From NCBI RefSeq assembly GCF_003474435.1, contig NZ_QRNF01000005.1, positions 1 to 64,000 on the forward strand: 64,000 nt of DNA, read 5' to 3'. Origin of the DNA: Ruminococcus sp. AF46-10NS (GTDB taxonomy: Bacteria > Bacillota > Clostridia > Lachnospirales > Lachnospiraceae). A program made the translations under genes and the position numbers. Numbering within the stretch: position 1 is the stretch's first letter; every line of letters begins with the position of its first letter. A model generated the notes under the pieces. It was not told where the DNA came from and made no database searches. It worked only from the letters and a program-made list of their open reading frames with translations. This document shows positions 57,647 to 64,000 of the stretch, piece after piece.

Positions 57647-58834
57647 TCATGATATAAATTCAATGTTTATTTTCGACAAAACATCTGCCAGATTTCTCCG
57701 GCAGTCGTCCAGATTTTTACCCTTAAGGATCACCTGGCCGATCCTGTCACGTCCGTTCTCGTACTTGCGGATCTCTTCTCCTGATTCCACGTTAAAGGAA
57801 AGATCCACGATATTATCTGTCATCTCGTTGTCATTATGGATCTGTTTCAGGATGCCAGATCTGTCTGAAGTCAGAATGTGGGACAGATTGGCTGTGCATG
57901 GAGATTTTTTTTCAAAAAGCCTCTCTGCATTCATATCCATGGCCAGTCTCACCATAGCTTCATAATAATCGATGTCATAATACAGACTTACCATCTCCGG
58001 AAGGCAATTTCCTCCTGCACGTCCGGTGATCTCGATCACATAAATCTTCCCATCCTTTTCCATCATGTCACAGTTTACCGGACAGTTATCCATTCCAAGA
58101 GCCTGAACTGCCAGTTCCAGCTGTCGTTTTACTTCACTTCCAAGAGTATCCTGTTTATCATACGGAACAGAATGGCCTATAGGCGTTGGAACATAACTCT
58201 CATAATTCTCAATATTATTAGGCAGACAAAAAAGAATTTTCCCATTGGAGATCATAGCCTCACAGCCAAGCATCTTGCCCTGGATAAACTCCTCCACCAG
58301 ACAGTAATCCCTGTTTGTAGCTGCCATGGTATCCGGATAACGGGCAAAAGCTTCCTTCCGGGTCTCGCACCGGAAAAGTCCTCTGCTTCCCATAAGGTCT
58401 ACTGCTTTCAGGATCACCGGAAATTCCAGCTGGTCAAGTGCTGCCTCCAGTTCTTCTCTGTTGTGGATACAGATATGTTTTGCACAGCTGACGCCGCCTT
58501 TTATAAAAGCTTCTTTCATATAATATTTGTCGCCGCAAAGAGATCCTGACTGTGCCGACAGCCCCTTCACTCCCATGCGTTCACACACATATCCAATAGA
58601 ACGGATTCCTGCATCCAGGCAGCAGGTTGTGATTCCATCGATACTGTGTTCGCGGGCAGACTTCAGAACTGCCTCCGGGTCAGAAATATCTGTATAAGAA
58701 CACTCATCTGCAATGTCAAAGCAGGGCCAGTCTCCGGGAGTACTCACTGCTACTGTGGCAATTCCCAGTTTCTTCGCTGTTTTATAAAGGGGAAGCTGTG
58801 AATAACTCGCCCCCAGGATCATCAGTTTTTTCAT
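57647..58834 (-). CDS. ATP-grasp family ligase
   Basis: 395 aa. N-terminal Rossmann-like preATP-grasp domain (KKLMILGASYSQLPLYKTAKKLG), ATP-binding loop region PVILKAVDLMGSRGLFRC (about 134-151), then CLVEEFIQGKMLGCEAMI and the catalytic metal region IYVIEITGRAGGNCLPEMV. Members join a carboxylate to an amine through an acyl phosphate, as in amino-acid and peptide ligases. It overlaps the fused ATP-grasp gene by ATGA. Substrate unknown; context suggests an amino acid or amino sugar. Confidence 0.85.
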   Translation of the reverse strand: MKKLMILGASYSQLPLYKTAKKLGIATVAVSTPGDWPCFDIADECSYTDISDPEAVLKSAREHSIDGITTCCLDAGIRSIGYVCERMGVKGLSAQSGSLCGDKYYMKEAFIKGGVSCAKHICIHNREELEAALDQLEFPVILKAVDLMGSRGLFRCETRKEAFARYPDTMAATNRDYCLVEEFIQGKMLGCEAMISNGKILFCLPNNIENYESYVPTPIGHSVPYDKQDTLGSEVKRQLELAVQALGMDNCPVNCDMMEKDGKIYVIEITGRAGGNCLPEMVSLYYDIDYYEAMVRLAMDMNAERLFEKKSPCTANLSHILTSDRSGILKQIHNDNEMTDNIVDLSFNVESGEEIRKYENGRDRIGQVILKGKNLDDCRRNLADVLSKINIEFIS

Positions 58835-60939
58835 GCTCGTTCATCCTCCAGAAAATCAAAAAACAACGGAAGTCCGCCGGTGTGCAGGAAGAGGATATTT
58901 TTCCCCCGGATATTATTCTCGCGGATATAATTCATCATGCCATGGAATGCTTTTCCTGTATAGGTCATATCCAGATATACGCCGTCCGTCTCATATACCT
59001 TGCGGATCGTTTCTGCTACCTGATCTGACCAGGCTCCATAGCCGCCTTCCATATATCCATCTGTAAAAAAGATCTCTTTTTCCCAGCCATACGGAAGTTC
59101 CCTGGAAAATCGATCTGCATATTCAATGAGATTGTTGCGTATCACTTCCTTTCCACGTTTTTCATTTCGTGAAACGGAAATGCCCACAATGTTACAATCC
59201 GATCCATTCTTAAATTTACCTGCCATCAGACCGGACTGTGTCGCATTGGTGCTTGATGCCAGAAAAATATAATCCAGTTTGGTACCGGAATTTTTTTCCC
59301 AGGAAAGTATCTCTTCGTATGCTTCCTCATAAGCCTTCATTGGTGGCCATTCATTACCCTGGCCGAATTCGTTTCCGTAAATATAATATGGACGAAAACC
59401 TTTCTCAGTGAGCTCTGACATGGCGTGGCGCACAGCGTCTGCGATTCCTTTTTTTTCGCAGGGAATCTCATGGACATTCATCCTGCGGATGATCCTGCTG
59501 TTTCCGGTTTCTTTTGATTCCCTGATATCTTCTGTATTGTGGATCATGTAGCATGGCATGGAAAGCTCGTTGCAAAGGCTTGCAAGTATCCGGCAGAGAT
59601 TAGAGTGATAATTGCCGTAGATCACCATGCTGTCATAACCATCTGCCTGCATGTTTTCCACATATTTTCTGGCAAAACGCACCTTGTTTCCACCAAAAGA
59701 AAATGGCAGAAGATCGTCTCTCTTCATATAGAAAGTATTCTGTCCGTCACCGATACGAAGCTTCTGTACGGGAGTTTCAAATATCTGGATCGGGTTCTCC
59801 AGTGGCCCTCTGTGAAGGATGTGATTCATCTCCTCCATGGTTTCTGTCTGCAGAATATAAAATCCAGGCCTGCTTCCGCTGTCTGTGATCTGACAGTGCT
59901 CTACATCTCCCTCCAGTACTGTCTTACGGATAGCTTCCGGATGATTAGTCTGAATCCAGTAAAGCTTCTCCAGATCTTTATGATCCATAATAAAACGCAC
60001 TGCCGAGATATGATGTTCTGCATCTTTTTTTATCTTTGGTGGATTTCCGGCTGCCACATCTACTACCATGCCAACAAAATCCTGTTCTGTGGAAAGCGGC
60101 ACCAGATCCGATCCGATACAGTCTCCACCCATACGGGAACCGATCTCAATGATCCGCACATTTCCATCTTCATCAATACGAAGTTCGCTGTGTCCGGCTC
60201 CATTCTCAATTTTCAGTGCGGTCAGTGCCCTGAATACCGTTTCTTTTACTTTTTCCTGTAGTTCTCTGGTAAGAGGTGCAGGTTCCAGATGTCCCACTTC
60301 TATATAATGCGGCTCTCCTGTTGTATATTTCTTTGTGATGGCAAGCAGTGTGTGTGTTCCCTGATAACTGATGGTTTCCACACTGTATTCTGCTCCCTGG
60401 ATGTATTCTTCCACAATAGCTTTCTTTTCAAAAGATTGTTCAATGGCCTGATTGATTGCTTCTTTCAGCCCTTCCGGTGATTCTGCTTTTGTGATGGCAC
60501 GGCTTCCGGAACGGTCTGTAGGCTTGACGATCACAGGGTAAGAGGGAGGCATTACCTCATCATCTTTTCCTGCTGCTGCAAAAAATGGAACTGAAAGTCC
60601 CGCTTTCTGAAAAGCCTTTCTCATGGCAAACTTATTGGTGGAATTGATGATACATTCACGACTGTTTCCCGGAAGTCCCAAGTTCTCTGCCAGATACTGA
60701 ACTGTGATATTAGCCAGATCAGATCCTATGGTTGCTACTGCATCTGGATGGATTTCCCGACAGATATTCAAAATTTCTTCTTTTTCTGTGATGCTGATCT
60801 CATAAAACCGGTCTGCGTCTGCCGCTCCTGTTGCACCTTCCCGCCAGGCAAAAACATGGGTCTCATAACCCATATCTTTTGCTTGGCAGATCAGCGGTCT
60901 CTGAAAATCATTGGCACCGATGATTACTATCTTTTTCAT
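58831..60939 (-). CDS. ATP-grasp ligase fused to an ACC deaminase/D-cysteine desulfhydrase-like PLP domain
   Basis: 702 aa. Residues 1-385 form an ATP-grasp enzyme: KKIVIIGANDFQRPLICQAK, PVIVKPTDRSGSRAI (135-149), AIVEEYIQGAEYSVETI, IIEIGSRMGGDCIGSDLV. Residues 386-702 form a PLP domain of the ACC deaminase/D-cysteine desulfhydrase group: KRDDLLPFSFGGNKVRFA with PLP lysine K419, then YGNYHSNLCR, SSTNATQSGLMAG and FLHTGGLPLFF. The start overlaps the GH25 stop (ATGA) and the stop overlaps the second ATP-grasp start (ATGA). The fusion implies a PLP-made or -consumed amino compound is used by the ligase. No characterised enzyme of this plan is known to me. Confidence 0.85.
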   Translation of the reverse strand: MKKIVIIGANDFQRPLICQAKDMGYETHVFAWREGATGAADADRFYEISITEKEEILNICREIHPDAVATIGSDLANITVQYLAENLGLPGNSRECIINSTNKFAMRKAFQKAGLSVPFFAAAGKDDEVMPPSYPVIVKPTDRSGSRAITKAESPEGLKEAINQAIEQSFEKKAIVEEYIQGAEYSVETISYQGTHTLLAITKKYTTGEPHYIEVGHLEPAPLTRELQEKVKETVFRALTALKIENGAGHSELRIDEDGNVRIIEIGSRMGGDCIGSDLVPLSTEQDFVGMVVDVAAGNPPKIKKDAEHHISAVRFIMDHKDLEKLYWIQTNHPEAIRKTVLEGDVEHCQITDSGSRPGFYILQTETMEEMNHILHRGPLENPIQIFETPVQKLRIGDGQNTFYMKRDDLLPFSFGGNKVRFARKYVENMQADGYDSMVIYGNYHSNLCRILASLCNELSMPCYMIHNTEDIRESKETGNSRIIRRMNVHEIPCEKKGIADAVRHAMSELTEKGFRPYYIYGNEFGQGNEWPPMKAYEEAYEEILSWEKNSGTKLDYIFLASSTNATQSGLMAGKFKNGSDCNIVGISVSRNEKRGKEVIRNNLIEYADRFSRELPYGWEKEIFFTDGYMEGGYGAWSDQVAETIRKVYETDGVYLDMTYTGKAFHGMMNYIRENNIRGKNILFLHTGGLPLFFDFLEDERA

Positions 60940-62489
60940 TTTTTACCTTTTTTCTTTGCAGCAGCCTGTGCTGGTGTTAAATAAACTCCGTTCTTATCAA
61001 ATGTGCAGCTTTTGCCATTGATCTTTACTGTACAGTCTTTATACATGATACCTGTATCTTCGTCAAAGCAGTACTTCTTATTTTTCAGTGTAAGCCAGCT
61101 TCTGCACATCTTTCCGTTGGATGTGAAATAATAGGTATGCTTCTCACCATTTCCACTCCAGGTGTAAAATACATCCCTGACCATGACTCCATTGCTTCCA
61201 AAATAGTATACATCGTCATTGCTGTTGGTGTATCTCACATTTTTCAGCATGTATCCTTTCCTGGCATGGAAATAATAATATTTACCGGCTACACTTCTCA
61301 TCTTTTTCAGGCTGTTGCCGTTTTTATCAAAATAATATCTCTTACCGCCAGCAGTTAACCACCTGCTTTTGATGATCACTCCGTTTTTATCCACATAGCG
61401 GATCACATTATTGGAATCCGTGATCAGTTTGCTCTTACGCATTCCCAGTGTCTTATCAATATAGTAAGTTTTGTCATTAACTGTCACCCAGCCGGTCTTT
61501 TTGACACCATTGAGATAATAAAATTTCTTTCCGTGCTCTGTTACCCAGCCTGTTTTTCCATTGGAAGTGTCTGGCCTGGTAGATTCCTTATAAGTGCTGG
61601 CTGTATATTTTCTCGGGGTGATGATTTTTGTATAATCTACATAACCAAAATTGATGTCTACTGTGGACCAGATTGGAATTCCTGATATCAGTTTCTTGGT
61701 TGTATTCAGATATCCGCCGCCATCGCCGTCTGTTGCCTGCCAGATAGAGTATTTATAATCGTTCCTGGATGGTGCAAGGATCCTGTCACCGTAGCTGGCC
61801 AGCCATACATCATAACCTGTCAGCTTGCTCCAGTCTATCTTGTTGTTATACCAGTCCAAGTTGCAGTAGATCATTGGATAATAGCCGGCTTTTTTCACCT
61901 CGTTGCAGAAAGCCTTGGCAAGATTGGCGATCTGTGTTGAGGAAAGACTTCGCATTTTACTGTATTCGATATCGTATACAACCGGATAGGAAACCTTGTA
62001 ACCGTTCATTTTCTTAATGGCTAACTGTGCTTCCTTCATAGCCTGCTGTGTTGTTGTAGCAAGACTGTAAACATAAGTTCCAACCGGCATTCCAACCTTC
62101 TCTGCCTGCTTCATATTATAGTCATATTTCTTATCCATATAATTCAGGCCGTAGGAAATCCGCACAAAGGCAAAATCTACATTATCTTTCTTTACCTTGG
62201 CCCAGTCGATAGTATCCTGCCATTCAGAGACATCAATTCCCCTTGTAATAGCTCCTTTCAGTTTTTGTCCGCTTCCGTTATAGCATACGCCATTAATCTT
62301 CTTCCACACTTTGGAACTGGCTCTGGAATTCTGCGTTGCCTTTCCAGCTGGCACTTTTTCTTCCTGAGCCACTGCTTCACTGCGGTCTACTCCGCCACCT
62401 CCCATTGCCATTACTGTAGTCCCCATTGTTCCAATGCTCAGCATTGCCGCCATACAACCTGCTGCCAGCCATTTCTTCCAATTTCGCAT
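60936..62489 (-). CDS. GH25 lysozyme with C-terminal cell-wall-binding repeats
   Basis: 517 aa. Signal peptide (to about residue 28), GH25 catalytic domain (about 83-290) with GIDVSEWQ containing D86 and VYDIEY with E175, and WLASYGDR/YSIWQATDGDG later. From about 320 to 500 the protein has aromatic repeats (KKTGWVTVNDKTYYID, KRYYFDKNGNSLKK) like choline- or glucan-binding modules. It cleaves the MurNAc-GlcNAc bond. It heads the operon and is translationally coupled to the ATP-grasp fusion, an unusual pairing of a secreted hydrolase with cytoplasmic ligases. Confidence 0.93.
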   Translation of the reverse strand: MRNWKKWLAAGCMAAMLSIGTMGTTVMAMGGGGVDRSEAVAQEEKVPAGKATQNSRASSKVWKKINGVCYNGSGQKLKGAITRGIDVSEWQDTIDWAKVKKDNVDFAFVRISYGLNYMDKKYDYNMKQAEKVGMPVGTYVYSLATTTQQAMKEAQLAIKKMNGYKVSYPVVYDIEYSKMRSLSSTQIANLAKAFCNEVKKAGYYPMIYCNLDWYNNKIDWSKLTGYDVWLASYGDRILAPSRNDYKYSIWQATDGDGGGYLNTTKKLISGIPIWSTVDINFGYVDYTKIITPRKYTASTYKESTRPDTSNGKTGWVTEHGKKFYYLNGVKKTGWVTVNDKTYYIDKTLGMRKSKLITDSNNVIRYVDKNGVIIKSRWLTAGGKRYYFDKNGNSLKKMRSVAGKYYYFHARKGYMLKNVRYTNSNDDVYYFGSNGVMVRDVFYTWSGNGEKHTYYFTSNGKMCRSWLTLKNKKYCFDEDTGIMYKDCTVKINGKSCTFDKNGVYLTPAQAAAKKKGKK

Positions 62490-62525
62490 TTTATTTCTTT
62501 CCTTCCCTGAATCTACTTATTTGTT

Positions 62526-62568
62526 CCTGTCTGCTCATCATTATACAGACAGGAAAATGGAAAGTAAA
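62526..62568 (-). promoter_or_regulatory. GH25 operon promoter with inverted repeat around the -10
   Basis: On the minus strand TTTACT (62568-62563) and TATAAT (62545-62540) are 17 bases apart. CCTGTCTG (62526-62533) and CAGACAGG (62546-62553) form a perfect 8-bp inverted repeat with the -10 box in the central 12 bases, an operator-like arrangement. Confidence 0.65.
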
Positions 62569-62580
62569 GCTATATATGGA

Positions 62581-62622
62581 AAAAGACCGGTGCCAGCCAC
62601 TCAGGCTGAACACCGATCTTTT
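62581..62622 (-). terminator. Terminator after the L,D-transpeptidase gene
   Basis: AAAAGACCGGTG (62581-62592) pairs with CACCGATCTTTT (62611-62622) with one mismatch, followed by a T-run on the minus strand. A plus-strand T-run also exists. Confidence 0.75.
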
Positions 62623-62661
62623 AAATCTTTATACTGCTATCTTCTTATGTTTTTAACAAGA

Positions 62662-64000
62662 TCACGGAACTGCCGGATCTGTTGGGTCAAAGTTCTTTGA
62701 ACCACGTAATGGTGTGATTGGTTTACGTCCTAACGGGCCTTTGAATGTTTCATTCTTGTTGTATTTACCATCAAAAATACGAATGGTAGCTCCATTGCAG
62801 TTGTAATATACCCATTTTGCATCTGCAACACAGACACGAATACATCCATGAGATGCCGGATTACCAAGTTTCATATATTCTCCAACTGAAAGATTATAAA
62901 CACTTCTTGTTGCACCAGCTACAGAATGAACAAAAATTCCTCCCTGTCCACATCCTTCAACGTGAGTTCCATACTGTCCCCAGGACGGTCCCATCAATGG
63001 CTGCCATCTCAAACTGCTTCTCAATGTATAAGTACCAGTCCATGTAGGTGTTCCGGAAAGTCCGACAGAAACACGGATGGTTTTAACTGGAATTTTCTTG
63101 CTGGAATTGGTATATACAGTCATAACTCCATTAATTCTATCAACTTCCACATAATATGGTCCTTTATAAATAGAAGATATATCATTACGACGATATCCGT
63201 TCTTATCAAAGTAATAGAGTTTACCACCAATCCAGCAGCTTGTATTTTTCACATAATCTTTTCCAGTACTTGGATTAATATATTTTACTTTATTGTTGTA
63301 ATCACTGATAACTACCCATCCCGTAGTAAAACGGCCCTGATTATCAAGACGGCCATTGACCTTACCACGCTTAATTGATTTATTAGTTACTACTTTATAA
63401 TCTTTCAGATAATACCAGTATTTGCCAACTTTCTGCCAGCCGCTCTTTTTGAGAACGCCCTTTCTGTCTGCATAATACCATTTATTTTTGTAGCGGATCA
63501 GTGTGTTCTTGTACATCCATCCTCTATGTGTCTTAGAATTAGAGGTTGCAAAGAAATAATACTTGTTGTTGATCTTTGTGATACCGCTTGCTACTTTTCC
63601 TGTACTTGTGAAATAGTAGCTCTTCTTTGATGATTTCACAGTGATCATCTGGTTCTGGTAATGATTTCCCTTCTTATCAAAGTAGAACCATCCATAATAT
63701 TTTCCTGCTGAATTGGTAAGCTTCTGCCAACCAGTCTTCTCAACAACTCTTCCTGCTGTACCGCCAAAATAATAATACTTATTAGATGCTCCAGGCATTT
63801 ATGCCAGCTGTTCTTCCAGGTAGCTCTCTTTCCGTTGCTGCCGAAATAATATCTGTAGCCCTTGTATTTAACAAGTTTATTCTTGATGACATGACCTTTT
63901 TTGGAGTCTGTAATATAATAAGCATTATCCTGTGCTTTCGCCATAGTACTCTTCAGGACATATCCGTCAGCACTTAAAAGGAATGTATTGGTCTTGGACA
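62662..64000 (-). pseudogene. L,D-transpeptidase with cell-wall-binding repeats; one-base frameshift, cut by window edge
   Basis: The N terminus lies beyond the right edge. About 250 residues of aromatic repeats (KGYRYYFGSNGKRATW, KWYYADRKGVLKKSGW, KLYYFDKNGYR) precede a YkuD-type domain: PYYVEVDRINGVMTVYTN, GIFVHSVAG and the catalytic SHGCIRVCVADAKWVYYN. L,D-transpeptidases form 3-3 crosslinks or attach proteins to peptidoglycan. The frame breaks at 63798-63800, where AAAATGCC became AAATGCC; before it the frame reads NSWHK, after it MPGASNKYYYF. The lesion type matches the others in the window. The separate start at 63798 is an artefact of the break. Confidence 0.87.

Overview
The window reads as chromosome of an anaerobic Gram-positive gut Firmicute of the Lachnospiraceae, probably Blautia/Ruminococcus-like. 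This is inferred from gene content and style: strong AGGAGG ribosome sites, TTGACA/TATAAT promoters, a GH36 alpha-galactosidase, cell-wall-binding repeat proteins, a DUF6110-type protein beside a P-type ATPase, and a rhamnan-type wall polysaccharide locus. No phage, insertion sequence or CRISPR array was seen.

Layout. 0-10 kb: solute-binding protein, PepV-like dipeptidase with two small genes, an AraC/acetyltransferase/MFS cluster, and a GH36 alpha-galactosidase divergent from an AraC regulator. 10-20 kb: P1B-type ATPase with its DUF6110 partner, a Fur regulator, an orphan multi-sugar ABC ATPase with a PucR-type regulator, and a molybdate block (modA-modB-modC divergent from a Mop protein and an HTH-PBP regulator). 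20-32 kb: cell-wall-binding serine hydrolase, lipoprotein, uppP, carA-carB, tRNA-Leu(CAG), zinc-ribbon protein, clpX and an HtrA protease. 32-64 kb: a large envelope-polysaccharide region, almost entirely on the minus strand.

The polysaccharide region appears to hold two cooperating modules. The first builds and exports a polymer: an initiating sugar-phosphate transferase, several GT2 enzymes (three of them large tandem-GT2 paralogues), RmlC for dTDP-rhamnose, a Wzm/Wzt ABC exporter whose ATPase carries a Wzt_C-like domain, a methyltransferase-kinase fusion resembling the WbdD chain terminator, and an LCP ligase. The second looks like a decoration module: a WecE/RffA-type aminotransferase, a GtrB-type polyprenyl-phosphate glycosyltransferase, a pair of small SMR-type proteins that could flip the lipid-linked sugar, a YfhO-type outer-face transferase, and two ATP-grasp enzymes. 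One ATP-grasp enzyme is fused to an ACC-deaminase/D-cysteine-desulfhydrase-like domain and is start-stop coupled to a GH25 lysozyme. I regard the second module as the best candidate for an undescribed system, perhaps adding an aminoacylated amino sugar to the wall polymer.

Nine places in seven genes show the same lesion: one base missing from a short run of identical bases, after which the protein continues in the next frame. Restoring one base at each site gives full-length proteins of family size. This pattern points to sequencing or assembly deletions rather than real decay, so those genes are listed over their full spans as frameshifted. One of them, a DacA paralogue, also lacks its catalytic residues independently of the frameshift.
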